Of a stretch of DNA of 64,000 nucleotides, positions 1 to 8,289 are shown piece by piece. Position 1 is the stretch's first letter; each line of letters opens with the position of its first letter. This DNA comes from Pontibacter silvestris (GTDB lineage: Bacteria; Bacteroidota; Bacteroidia; Cytophagales; Hymenobacteraceae), in contig NZ_JAJJWI010000001.1 in the NCBI RefSeq assembly GCF_020907275.1, positions 300,151 through 364,150 of the forward strand. Reading direction: 5' to 3'. The translations under genes and the position numbers were made by a program. The notes beneath the pieces were generated by a model. That model was not told the DNA's origin. It made no database searches and saw only the letters and a list, made by a program, of their open reading frames with translations.

Positions 1-28
1 AAGCCATTTTCTTCTACCATTCCACTCT

Positions 29-679
29 CTATTCCTGAGCTGAATCAGGATACTCATAGTGATTATTGATCTTGATCTTCTCGATCTGCAGGTAATTTTT
101 AAATTGATGAATAAGCTTATCCATTTCCTGCTCCTTTTGATGAAGAGCCACTACTTCTTCATTAGAGATTTCCAGTACAGGGCGTAAACGATTTAAGCTA
201 TCATTTAGCTGCACAATTGCAGCTTCAACATGTTTGCGTAGCTCTGCGTTTTCTTCTGTAAGAAGGCTTTGTTGTAATTCCGCTATATACATCTCCAGAA
301 ACTCTACCATGTGCCAGGGGTTATTGGGCTTATTCCAGGTAAAAGAGGTATTGCAGCGACGGCACTTATACGTGTTAATTTTCCAGCCGTGTTCTGTGGT
401 AGTGCTTCCAGTGCGTTTCAGCATGTCTGCTTTAGTACATTTTGGGCAAGCGGCATTATCATCAATAATATTCTCTAGCCGCTCCCGTTTATCTAAAATG
501 GCTGACCGGTTGTTGGCATGGTTATAAAGCTGTGTCTCCAGGTTCTGGCAGGCTTCCGTTAATTGTGAGTGTTCTGCACTTAGCTCTCCTGTTTGCATTA
601 GCTGTCCGGCTCTTTTGCTAAAAAAGCGGATTAGTTTTATTAGTTCTCTCTCGTTTTGCTTCAGTGCTGGTTGGTTCAT
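29..679 (-). CDS. Zinc-ribbon coiled-coil protein, function unknown
   Basis: A 216-residue soluble protein that I do not recognise as a named family. Residues 1-70 and about 118-210 are rich in Leu, Glu, Lys and Gln with heptad-like spacing and should form coiled coils. Between them lies a four-cysteine knuckle, Cys78-x2-Cys81 and Cys106-x2-Cys109, typical of a zinc ribbon. No signal peptide or membrane segment is visible. It follows hemJ on the same strand after about 70 bases, so co-transcription is possible but the functions need not be linked. The layout (helix, zinc ribbon, helix) would suit a nucleic-acid or protein adaptor, which is inference only. Confidence 0.75.
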   Translation of the reverse strand: MNQPALKQNERELIKLIRFFSKRAGQLMQTGELSAEHSQLTEACQNLETQLYNHANNRSAILDKRERLENIIDDNAACPKCTKADMLKRTGSTTTEHGWKINTYKCRRCNTSFTWNKPNNPWHMVEFLEMYIAELQQSLLTEENAELRKHVEAAIVQLNDSLNRLRPVLEISNEEVVALHQKEQEMDKLIHQFKNYLQIEKIKINNHYEYPDSAQE

Positions 680-749
680 AAGTGTGTGGTTTTATCAAAG
701 GTACAAAATATGCAGAACTCTTGCAGATGTACATAAAATTGCCGCTTGC

Positions 750-1289
750 TTAACCTCTTTCGCCAGGTTCGCGCAACCGCTTATAAATCCTAATCGCCAG
801 CATCAGCATAGCAGAGAACAGGATAAGCCCGATTATTCCCCAAAGCATACTCAAGGAACTTTTTAGAACTACCAGAAAAACAATACTAATCAGAAAGAGC
901 GTAGCCACCTCGTTCCAGATGCGTAATTGGGTAGAGTTGTATTTAATAACGCCCTGCTGTTGTTGCTTAAAAATATGGTGGCACAGGAAATGGTAAACGT
1001 ATAACCCCACAACAAAGCAAAGTTTCCAGACAAGCCAGGAAGGGATGGAGCCATACAGGTGCAGTATAGTCAGTCCGAAAATAAGTGTAAGCACAGCGGA
1101 AGGCCAGGTAATACCATACCATAGGCGTTTCTGCATTAGGCTAAATTGTTTGAACAATATGGAGCGTTCCGGCTCAGACTTTTCAGCAGCTTCGGCATAA
1201 TATATAAACAAACGCACAATATAGAAAAGGCCTGCAAACCAAGTCACCACAAATATGATATGTAAAGCTTTAATGTAAAAGAAGCTCAT
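750..1289 (-). CDS. hemJ: Protoporphyrinogen IX oxidase, HemJ type
   Basis: A 179-residue integral membrane protein of the HemJ/UPF0093 (CopD-like) family, which oxidises protoporphyrinogen IX to protoporphyrin IX in heme synthesis. The sequence shows four or more hydrophobic helices. His10 lies in the first (KALHIIFVVTWFAGLFYIVR) and Lys89 sits in a Trp-Lys-Leu context in the third; a conserved His and Lys of this kind are thought to hold a heme in the family. Length matches the family. It lies downstream of hemN on the same strand with about 150 bases between, so two steps of the heme pathway sit side by side, which strengthens the call. Confidence 0.87.
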   Translation of the reverse strand: MSFFYIKALHIIFVVTWFAGLFYIVRLFIYYAEAAEKSEPERSILFKQFSLMQKRLWYGITWPSAVLTLIFGLTILHLYGSIPSWLVWKLCFVVGLYVYHFLCHHIFKQQQQGVIKYNSTQLRIWNEVATLFLISIVFLVVLKSSLSMLWGIIGLILFSAMLMLAIRIYKRLREPGERG

Positions 1290-1372
1290 CTTTTTCAGAG
1301 AATTATTTGCTTCTGCAAAGGTAACGGTATTAAATGGTTTAATTAAGGATTTGTTCCTGTTGATAGCCTGCC

Positions 1373-1428
1373 AAAAAGAAAGCCGCAGTACTTATCCTTT
1401 GGCATGGATAGTAACTGCGGCCTCTTTA
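1373..1428 (-). terminator. Probable terminator after hemN
   Basis: An imperfect hairpin with arms around GCCGCAGT / ACTGCGGC and inner paired TATCC / GGATA, followed on the minus strand by a T-rich run (CTTTCTTTTTGG). It lies directly downstream of the hemN stop and upstream of hemJ, so it may reduce read-through between the two. Confidence 0.55.
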
Positions 1429-1440
1429 AAACATGTCTTT

Positions 1441-2817
1441 TTATACAGATTTACTGAAAACTGGTGTGGCAGGTTTAGCATTCCAAAGTTTAGTGTCGAA
1501 GCACATGGCGATATTGCGCAGAAACGGCCTGCCGGCAGGCAACACTCTTACATGCTTTTGGCTGTACTCTACAAGACCATCTTCAGCTAAAGGCTGCAAC
1601 CGCACAAGAGCATCAGTAAAAAAGGATTGGTTCTGGAAGCTCCATGTGGTTTCCATGCGACACATCAGGTTTAATATATGCTGGCGTATTACCCAGTCTT
1701 CAGAGTTCAACTCATGCCCTTTAAACAAAGGCAACTGACCAGCTAAAACAGCTGCTTCGTATGCTTCGACTTCCTTTATGTTTTGCATAAAAGCAGTGCC
1801 TGTGTCTGATATGCTGGAAGCTCCTAAACCAATTAATAGTTCAGTGCGCTGTGGTGTGTAGCCCATAAAATTGCGGTGCAGAGTTCCTCGCTTTACTGCC
1901 AGACATAGCTCATCTTCTGGCAGAGCAAAGTGATCTAATCCTATTTCTACATACCCGGCTTCTTCAAGTAGGTTTCTGCCAAGTTCGTATAAGCCTCTTT
2001 TCTCAGCAGGGCTGGGCAGGTCATTTTCGTTGTAGCGGCGTTGTCCTTTGCTCTTCCAGGGGGTATGTGCATAACTATAGAAGGCAATGCGTTCCGGGTG
2101 TAGTTGCTTCACGAGTGCAATTGTCTGGCTTACGCATTCCGAAGTCTGCTGTGGTAAACCATAAATAATGTCAGCGTTTATAGACGTATATCCTATGGCT
2201 CGGGCAGCATCAAAAACAGCTTTTGTCTGCTCAAATGTCTGAATCCTGTTAATGATAAACTGCACACACGGATCAAAATCTTGTATGCCAACGCTAAGTC
2301 TTCTGAAACCAAGGTCGTACAGCACCTGTAGCTGTTCGTTGTTAGTGGCATTGGGGTGAACTTCCATGCTTAAGGAGGCTTCTGGAGTTAGCTCTGCTTT
2401 CTCCAATAGTTTCTCTAACAGTTTTTTCAGGTTGGTGGCACTAAAAAAAGTAGGAGTGCCGCCACCTAAATGTAACTCTGTTATTCGGGGTATATTACCA
2501 AAAGAAGCCAGGTATATGTCCCACTCCTGTAGTAGTGCCTCTATATAGGGTTCTTCTACCGTATGGTTTTTAGTAATACGCTTATTGCAGCCACAGTACG
2601 TACAAAGTTGCTCGCAAAATGGCAGGTGAAGGTATAAGCTAATGCCCTCTTTCTGGTTTGTCTTCTGAAAGCAATGTTTTACATGTCGTAACCAACGCTC
2701 TTGTGTCAGCGGTTTGTCATCCCAAAAGGGAACAGTAGGATAACTGGTATATCGTGGCGATGGAACATCATATTTAGCTAATAGTTCGGCAGGGGTGGAG
2801 GTAACAGGCGCAACCAT
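1441..2817 (-). CDS. hemN: Oxygen-independent coproporphyrinogen III oxidase
   Basis: A radical-SAM enzyme that decarboxylates two propionate side chains of coproporphyrinogen III to give protoporphyrinogen IX without oxygen. The radical-SAM cluster motif C-x3-C-x2-C is visible as CEQLCTYCGC near residue 70, followed by the glycine-rich HLGGGTPTF motif and the NADIIYGLP and FYSYAHTPW motifs typical of true HemN rather than HemW. The N-terminal RYTSYPTVP motif is also characteristic. I chose the ATG at 2817 (458 residues). The longer frame to 2844 would need a TTG start and adds nine residues with no family match. The neighbouring hemJ supplies the next step. Confidence 0.93.
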   Translation of the reverse strand: MVAPVTSTPAELLAKYDVPSPRYTSYPTVPFWDDKPLTQERWLRHVKHCFQKTNQKEGISLYLHLPFCEQLCTYCGCNKRITKNHTVEEPYIEALLQEWDIYLASFGNIPRITELHLGGGTPTFFSATNLKKLLEKLLEKAELTPEASLSMEVHPNATNNEQLQVLYDLGFRRLSVGIQDFDPCVQFIINRIQTFEQTKAVFDAARAIGYTSINADIIYGLPQQTSECVSQTIALVKQLHPERIAFYSYAHTPWKSKGQRRYNENDLPSPAEKRGLYELGRNLLEEAGYVEIGLDHFALPEDELCLAVKRGTLHRNFMGYTPQRTELLIGLGASSISDTGTAFMQNIKEVEAYEAAVLAGQLPLFKGHELNSEDWVIRQHILNLMCRMETTWSFQNQSFFTDALVRLQPLAEDGLVEYSQKHVRVLPAGRPFLRNIAMCFDTKLWNAKPATPVFSKSV

Positions 2818-3001
2818 ATCATAATCTTTTTTGTTCAAACTCAACTGGCAAGGATTTTAAACTTTGCACAGAACAAAAGTCGCAAATAGGAATTGCACAG
2901 AAAATGATATTCATCACCTTAATATAGTAGTTAGGCGTGTTTATCTGACGAAAGATTTATAACTTCACAAGAATTGGTTTATCTGGGTTTTTAATTAATA
3001 T

Positions 3002-4123
3002 ATGAGAATTACGATACCTACTTTATTATTAGATAAAAATAAATGCCTCAGCAACATCCGTAGAATGGTTGAAAAGGCAGACAGAAATAAAATACAGCTA
3101 CGACCGCATTTTAAAACACATCAGTCAGCGCAGGTAGGGGAATGGTTCCGTGATCTTGGCGTGGAAGCAATTACGGTGTCTTCTGTGCAAATGGCACGTT
3201 ACTTTGCTAACCACGGCTGGAAAGACATTATGGTGGCCTTTCCTGCTAATGTACTGGAAATGGATGTGATTAATGAATTGGCTTCCCGTGTAAAATTGCA
3301 CTTAATAGCCGTTAATCTGGAAACAGTAGAAGCGCTGGAGGAAGGGTTAAGCCATCCGGTAAAGATTTGGATTAAGGCCGATACAGGCTATCGTAGAACA
3401 GGAATTCTGCCACATAACCATGTTGACCTTGATAGGCTGATTGAGTTCTTTGAGAACTGCAAGATGCTGCGTTTTGAAGGATTTCTGGCACATGATGGAC
3501 ACACTTATAAGCAATCTGATACGGCAGCTATACAAACCATACATAATACAAGTGTTTACCTGCTGCAATTGCTTAAGAACCGTTACAAGAGCCGTTTCCC
3601 TCACATACAGCTTTCCATAGGTGATACCCCATCCTGTAGTATATTGGAAAACCTTTCCGGTGTAGATGAGATCAGGCCAGGCAACTTTGTCTTTTATGAC
3701 ATTACGCAGCAGCGAATTGGTTCATGCTCTTATGATGACGTAGCAGTTTGTATGGCTTGCCCTGTAGTAGCCAAGCACCCACGCCGAAATGAAATAATTA
3801 TTTACGGTGGCAGTGTACATTTTTCTAAAGATGTTTTAATGTTAGAGAATGGCAATGCAAACTATGGGGTAGGTGTAGAGCTGACAAATAGCGGATGGTC
3901 TTCGCCTGTTGAAGGATTGGAGCTGGTTTCTCTTTCGCAGGAGCATGGCATTGTACGTGCTAGCAGAGAGCAGTTCGAGAAATACCATATTGGTGACCTG
4001 ATGTTTTTCCTGCCTGTTCATTCTTGTCTTACAGCTGACCTGATGAAAGGCTACATGACCTTAGAAGGTGAACGCCTGGAGCACCTGTCGGGAGTACCGA
4101 TGAATGAGATGAAAGTTTACTAG
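3002..4123 (+). CDS. PLP-dependent D-serine dehydratase / D-threonine aldolase-like enzyme
   Basis: A fold-type III PLP enzyme of 373 residues with an alanine-racemase-like N-terminal barrel and a C-terminal DSD1-like domain. Lys38 in RPHFKTHQS is the expected Schiff-base lysine. The C-terminal LPVHSCLTADL carries the His-x-Cys pair that binds the catalytic metal in D-serine dehydratase and D-threonine aldolase relatives. It would act on a D-amino acid or a beta-hydroxy-amino acid in the cytoplasm; the exact substrate cannot be read from sequence. The gene stands alone, convergent with the M28 peptidase gene, and ends just before a hairpin terminator. Confidence 0.85.
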   Translation: MRITIPTLLLDKNKCLSNIRRMVEKADRNKIQLRPHFKTHQSAQVGEWFRDLGVEAITVSSVQMARYFANHGWKDIMVAFPANVLEMDVINELASRVKLHLIAVNLETVEALEEGLSHPVKIWIKADTGYRRTGILPHNHVDLDRLIEFFENCKMLRFEGFLAHDGHTYKQSDTAAIQTIHNTSVYLLQLLKNRYKSRFPHIQLSIGDTPSCSILENLSGVDEIRPGNFVFYDITQQRIGSCSYDDVAVCMACPVVAKHPRRNEIIIYGGSVHFSKDVLMLENGNANYGVGVELTNSGWSSPVEGLELVSLSQEHGIVRASREQFEKYHIGDLMFFLPVHSCLTADLMKGYMTLEGERLEHLSGVPMNEMKVY

Positions 4124-4226
4124 ACGATTCTTTCTGCTGCCTATAGTTAAAGCAGCAGTCAACCAATGCTCTTTTTGCGTTTAACGAAAGCTTTAGGAAC
4201 AGAGGGTTTATTGCCGATAATAGTTT

Positions 4227-4268
4227 AATCACCCGCATTGGTAATGAAGTACTTGTGCGGGTGGTTTT
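4227..4268. terminator. Hairpin terminator between convergent genes
   Basis: Arms AATCACCCGCA (4227-4237) and TGCGGGTGGTT (4256-4266) pair over 11 bases with one G-U pair and are followed by a T run on the plus strand. It sits between the stops of two convergent genes and can serve the plus-strand gene. Confidence 0.7.
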
Positions 4269-5130
4269 ATAATCTGATAATGGCTGCGTAGGCTCCTTTA
4301 ACCACTGCTTCCATCTGGTCAAAATCTAAAGTATCTATAGTGTCACTGTTCCGGTGGTAGTGTGGGTTGCGGAGAAACGATGAGTCGTTAATCATGATGG
4401 CGTTGATGCCGTACTTCCAGTAGTTACGATGATCTGATAGACCAACCAGGCCAAAACCAGCAGGAAGATTAACCGATTGCACATCAATGGTAGTATGTTG
4501 GCGCATCAGGTCCCGTACCTGCTCTGTAAATGCCTTCTGCTCCTGGTTGCCTACTACCGCTATAAAATTACCAGTGTGAGGGTAATATTGCTTCAGTTCA
4601 TCGTGCGGAAATCTTTGTGAGTTTGGTTCATCTGAAAAATAGCCAATCATCTCGAAACAAACCATTGCCTTTACTTTTACGCTTTGTTCGTGAAGGTATC
4701 TGGCATGCACTGCGCTACCCATGTTCTCAGTGGCGAAAAAAGGAGGTTCCTCCGGACAAAAAGCCACAAAATCTATTTGGTAATGTAGTTCAGGATTTTG
4801 CTCGTCCAGGAGTCGTGCTGTTTCCAATAAACCAGCTATGCCACTGGCATTGTCATCGGCACCGGGCTGGTCTCCGCAAACATCATAATGTGCCCCAACT
4901 ACAATCCGTTCATTACTTTCTGCACCATTAAAAGTGGCTATAATATTTTTGTATGTTTTGCCACTTACTTCAAATGGTTGTTCTATAACTAAACAATTAA
5001 GCTTTGAGAACTCTTCTTTAATATAAGTTGCTGCTTCATTCAAAGAATCCATGTTCTGATAGTTCCTGAATGGTTTTATAGATGTAAGCTTTTGCACGTG
5101 CTGATATAATCTTTCTTTACTATTGCTCAT
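4267..5130 (-). CDS. M28 family zinc peptidase (aminopeptidase-like)
   Basis: A 287-residue metallopeptidase of the M28 family, which usually removes N-terminal residues using two zinc ions. The metal-binding pattern is visible: GAHYD, then GADDNASG, then FCPEEPP with the catalytic Glu pair, and a late HRNSDTIDTLDF segment holding the last His. No clear signal peptide or lipobox is present, so a cytoplasmic site is likely although many relatives are exported. I start at the ATG at 5130; three more codons are open upstream to a TTG at 5139 but that start is less likely. The gene is divergent from the GH25 lysozyme gene. Confidence 0.86.
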   Translation of the reverse strand: MSNSKERLYQHVQKLTSIKPFRNYQNMDSLNEAATYIKEEFSKLNCLVIEQPFEVSGKTYKNIIATFNGAESNERIVVGAHYDVCGDQPGADDNASGIAGLLETARLLDEQNPELHYQIDFVAFCPEEPPFFATENMGSAVHARYLHEQSVKVKAMVCFEMIGYFSDEPNSQRFPHDELKQYYPHTGNFIAVVGNQEQKAFTEQVRDLMRQHTTIDVQSVNLPAGFGLVGLSDHRNYWKYGINAIMINDSSFLRNPHYHRNSDTIDTLDFDQMEAVVKGAYAAIIRL

Positions 5131-5331
5131 TTTTACCAAATTTTTAAGGTGGCTTGTAGCTGGTTTGATGCTGAAGGTTGGTGTTACAGGATAGTAACTT
5201 TTACGATGATTGTAGGAATTTTGCTAAACGAGCAAGTGCATGAGTTCTATAAAGTAATGTCTTTTTTATAAGAGGTTAAACGTGCTGAATCTTTTATGGG
5301 GGGAGTAGAGGTGAATTAAAGTCCAAAATTT

Positions 5332-5353
5332 TACTTTTGTACTGGAGGTTAAA
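5332..5353 (+). promoter_or_regulatory. Promoter -7 box and Shine-Dalgarno for the lysozyme gene
   Basis: TACTTTTG at 5332-5339 fits the Bacteroidota -7 consensus TAnnTTTG exactly. GGAGG at 5344-5348 lies five bases before the ATG; such a strong Shine-Dalgarno is uncommon in this phylum. If the -7 box is used, the leader is only about ten bases long and the transcript would start close to the GGAGG. No convincing -33 TTTG was found at the right distance. Confidence 0.45.
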
Positions 5354-6136
5354 ATGAAAACAGCTAAAGCACCTGTTAAGCGAAATAAGCGGAAAGAACC
5401 AAAGAAGCAACAGTCTCCCGTCTTGTTCTGGGTTGGACTGGCTGGTTTTGTGGGGCTGGTGCTGTTTGTGCTTTATTTTGAGATCTTTGTAGAGAAGAAA
5501 AAGCCTATCTGGCCAGAAGGCTACAGCGTGTATGGTATAGATGTATCGCATTACCAGCGGGACATTGACTGGGAAAAAGTACGATTAAATGAAGTTGCCT
5601 TTGCTTTTCTAAAAGCAACAGAAGGAAAATCTTTAAGAGATAAGAACTTCATGCAGAATTGGCAGAATGCGCGTGAGGCTGGCATCATAAGAGGAGCTTA
5701 TCATTTTTACAGACCTCATGTAAAACCAGAAAAGCAGGCAGAGCATTTTATAGCTACAGTACCCCTGGAACCCGGAGACCTGCCTCCTGTACTGGATGTG
5801 GAGGTAAAGGGGCTGAAGTCTAAAAAAAAGCTTCGGGAAGACTTGCAGGTATGGTTAGCATTGGTTGAGGAGGCCTATGGCGCAAAGCCTATTATCTACA
5901 CCAATTACAAATTTTATGTAGACAACCTGCAAGGTTATTTTGATGATTACCACCTATGGATTGCGCATTATAAGGTGCCTAAGCCACGGCTGGAGCGAAA
6001 TGATACTGTAAAGCTGGCTTTCTGGCAGCATACTGATGCCGGTGCTGTGGATGGTATAGAAGGCATTGTAGATTGTAATGTGTTCTACGGCAGTATGCGC
6101 GAGTTAAGAAGTGTTTGTATTAAAGAGAAGCTATAA
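5354..6136 (+). CDS. GH25 family lysozyme, membrane-anchored
   Basis: A 260-residue glycoside hydrolase family 25 (Cellosyl/Chalaropsis lysozyme) protein, which cuts the MurNAc-GlcNAc bond of peptidoglycan. After a short basic N-terminus there is one hydrophobic segment (about residues 23-45), so the enzyme is probably anchored in the inner membrane facing the periplasm. The catalytic domain starts at YGIDVSHYQ, with KATEG, GAYHFYRP and the acidic PPVLDVE motif typical of GH25. The length is complete. It stands alone, ends at a strong convergent terminator, and is not associated with phage genes, so a cell-wall remodelling role is more likely than a prophage lysin. Confidence 0.9.
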   Translation: MKTAKAPVKRNKRKEPKKQQSPVLFWVGLAGFVGLVLFVLYFEIFVEKKKPIWPEGYSVYGIDVSHYQRDIDWEKVRLNEVAFAFLKATEGKSLRDKNFMQNWQNAREAGIIRGAYHFYRPHVKPEKQAEHFIATVPLEPGDLPPVLDVEVKGLKSKKKLREDLQVWLALVEEAYGAKPIIYTNYKFYVDNLQGYFDDYHLWIAHYKVPKPRLERNDTVKLAFWQHTDAGAVDGIEGIVDCNVFYGSMRELRSVCIKEKL

Positions 6137-6137
6137 A

Positions 6138-6176
6138 AAAGCTGTCATTTCTAAAAATATTAGAAATGACAGCTTT
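6138..6176. terminator. Bidirectional terminator
   Basis: Perfect 16-bp arms AAAGCTGTCATTTCTA (6138-6153) and its complement (6161-6176) with a 7-base loop. It separates the convergent lysozyme and low-complexity protein genes. Confidence 0.85.
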
Positions 6177-6208
6177 AAAAGTATTACAGGTTTATGTTAA
6201 CTTGTAGT

Positions 6209-7111
6209 TTAATAGTCTCTGTCAAAGTCACGCTCTCTTTTATAATCATGGTCGAGGCTGCGATTGCGATTTCGGCTAGGAATGTAATCATTGTCCGAAG
6301 AGCCGGATCTATATCTATAACCTTCACTTGAGTCATTCCTCACGCCATAAGGCTCCCTATACCTCTCGTTGTACCGGTAATGGTCTCTTCTGCCATCGTA
6401 TCCGCCAATTGATCCGTAGTTGCCGTCTCTTGAGCCATATTGTCCACGAGGTATATGGCGGTCGTAACCGCTGCCCATATATTTACCCTCGGAGCCACCA
6501 TAGTTTGGAGAGTCAAAATCGTCACGGTTGTAGTCATATCTTCCCTGGTCACTGCCCTGGAATCTTCTGGATGTGTCGTTTCCGTAAAGGTCTCTGTTGT
6601 TTGAGTTTGAGCTTAGTCCCATGTCGGAGCCCCGGCCACGGTTGTACTGATCGCTGTCTCTTTCGTTGCCATAGGCACGGTGCCCGGCTGGGCTATAGTG
6701 ATGTTCACGGGCAGATCTGGGTGAGCCCATGCCGCTGTCAAAATTGTAGTTGACATCAGAATCATAGTCCCGCTGTGACGGCAAACCAGCTCTGGAAGAA
6801 CCAAACCCCTGTGCTCCGCCATAACTGCCCATGTTGCCATAGTTGTTCGACGTGCTGGAAGTATCATGTAAGCCGTAATTACTTACATTTCTGGAGCCGC
6901 CCATTTCGTTGCCTTGGTTGCCAAAAGTGCCGCCATAACTTTCGTTTCCATAACCACCACGTGCTGATGAACCATAATCATCAAAGCTAAAGTCACTGCC
7001 TTTTCTAAAGTCATTGCCTCTGTCTCTTTCCGGATGGCGGTATTGTTCCGAACGTCGTGACTGATACCTGCCCTTGTTGTTTCCGTAGCGATCTGAATCG
7101 TTTCTGTTCAT
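6209..7111 (-). CDS. Gly/Tyr/Ser/Arg/Asp-rich low-complexity protein
   Basis: About 300 residues composed almost wholly of Gly, Ser, Arg, Asp, Asn and Tyr, with no Cys, no Trp and very few aliphatic residues. There is no signal peptide, membrane helix or foldable domain. Repeated short units such as SRDGNYGS, GGYG and RYxY, with Arg and Asp mixed along the chain, give it the look of an intrinsically disordered 'sticker' protein like eukaryotic FUS or hnRNP tails. The ATG at 7111 (start MNRNDSDRYG) is preferred over 7135 because the compositional bias begins there. It lies alone, convergent with the lysozyme gene. Function is unknown; stress-related or nucleic-acid-binding roles are only guesses. 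Confidence 0.75.
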   Translation of the reverse strand: MNRNDSDRYGNNKGRYQSRRSEQYRHPERDRGNDFRKGSDFSFDDYGSSARGGYGNESYGGTFGNQGNEMGGSRNVSNYGLHDTSSTSNNYGNMGSYGGAQGFGSSRAGLPSQRDYDSDVNYNFDSGMGSPRSAREHHYSPAGHRAYGNERDSDQYNRGRGSDMGLSSNSNNRDLYGNDTSRRFQGSDQGRYDYNRDDFDSPNYGGSEGKYMGSGYDRHIPRGQYGSRDGNYGSIGGYDGRRDHYRYNERYREPYGVRNDSSEGYRYRSGSSDNDYIPSRNRNRSLDHDYKRERDFDRDY

Positions 7112-7530
7112 AGCTTTAAGTTTGAATGTGATCATTATAAGTTAATCTCTACTTATGTAAACGAAGTGTGATAACAGTGGTTGGCTAAAATTGGATTAAC
7201 TGTTTTTGCTGAACAAATCTTCCTCACAATGAAAATTTGCCATGGTAAATTCCTGCTCTTCTACGGTACTTACAAGCTACTGATGCTTGATATAGCCTGT
7301 TTATATTGCAATTTTTACTTTAGGTCCATAAGCTGCGGCAACGCCTTTTTACTAGCTTTTGCAGCTCATAAACCAATTATATATAACCCAAGTTGGCTCA
7401 AATAAGTAAATGTACTTACACCCTTTGGGTTAGAGTAGTACAAAAAGTTGTTGCTGCTAAAGCTTTAGCTTTTAAGGTAACCAGCAATCATTCAAGCTCA
7501 GGGTGCAAGAGAGACTGATATAGATGAGTT
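7112..7530. other. Intergenic region, no gene supported
   Basis: Divergent spacer between the low-complexity protein gene and the nucleotidyltransferase gene. One open frame (7181-7405) lacks family features. A weak box TAGCTTTT at 7466-7473 with TTG triplets near 7448-7453 could be the promoter of the downstream pair but differs from the consensus at the last base. I see nothing else. Confidence 0.5.
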
Positions 7531-8286
7531 ATGACAAAAGTAATAGATATTCAAGATGATAATAATAAGCAGGCTGCCCATGAGTTTTACAGTGATGCTT
7601 TAAAAGTATTAATCAACAGCAAAGATGATTTCATGGTTGGCGGTGGTTTTGCCCTAAGGCAGTACACGGGTATTATTCGTGATACAAAAGACTTGGATGT
7701 GTTTTGCAGAGGAGGAGACTGTCCGCGCATTTTGAAACACTTTGCTGAAAACGGCTATGAGACAGAGTTTACTGATGCTCGCTGGTTAGCCAAAGCAAAA
7801 AAGGGAGAACACTTTGTCGACCTGATTTTTAACAACCCCGGTAACCACTGCATTGTAGACGACACTTGGTTTGAGCGTGCTACAAAAGGTGAGATTTTTG
7901 GCTCAAAGGTGCTGCTCATTCCTGCCGAAGAATTGGTTTGGTCTAAGCTTTATGTGCAGAACAGAGAACGATACGATGGTGCAGACATTAACCACGTTTG
8001 GTTGCGCTGCGGTAAACACTTTGATTGGAAAAAGCTTTGGATGCACATGGAGCAACATTGGCATCTTCTGTTGGCACAGGTACTGCAGTTCCAGTTTGTA
8101 TACCCATCAGAGCGGGATATAGTTCCGAAGTGGCTGTTTGATGAAATGATAAATCGTGCTCAGGAACAGTACGATATGCCAATACCTTTAGAAAAAATAT
8201 GCCGTGGTCCTTTGATAGACCAGACACAATATGCAAACGATATTACAGATTGGGACTATAAGGTAGTAACCATCAGATCAGTTTAA
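7531..8286 (+). CDS. Nucleotidyltransferase-fold protein
   Basis: A 251-residue protein with the signature of a minimal nucleotidyltransferase fold: the glycine motif VGGGFALRQY (residues 36-45) followed by the two-acid motif TKDLDVF (Asp54 and Asp56), and a third acidic residue in HFVDLIF (Asp97). This is the arrangement of Pol-beta-type enzymes such as aminoglycoside nucleotidyltransferases and AbiEii-like toxins, which move a nucleoside monophosphate to a target. The C-terminal half is helical and has many aromatic residues (KLWMHMEQHWHLL). The next gene, a metallophosphoesterase, starts three bases after its stop, so the two are surely translated from one message. The target is unknown. 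Confidence 0.75.
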   Translation: MTKVIDIQDDNNKQAAHEFYSDALKVLINSKDDFMVGGGFALRQYTGIIRDTKDLDVFCRGGDCPRILKHFAENGYETEFTDARWLAKAKKGEHFVDLIFNNPGNHCIVDDTWFERATKGEIFGSKVLLIPAEELVWSKLYVQNRERYDGADINHVWLRCGKHFDWKKLWMHMEQHWHLLLAQVLQFQFVYPSERDIVPKWLFDEMINRAQEQYDMPIPLEKICRGPLIDQTQYANDITDWDYKVVTIRSV

Positions 8287-8289
8287 AGA

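Noticed and set aside
7181-7405. 74-codon plus-strand open frame in a spacer
   Set aside because: Composition is typical of chance translation of A+T-rich DNA; no domain, signal or conserved motif, and no promoter.
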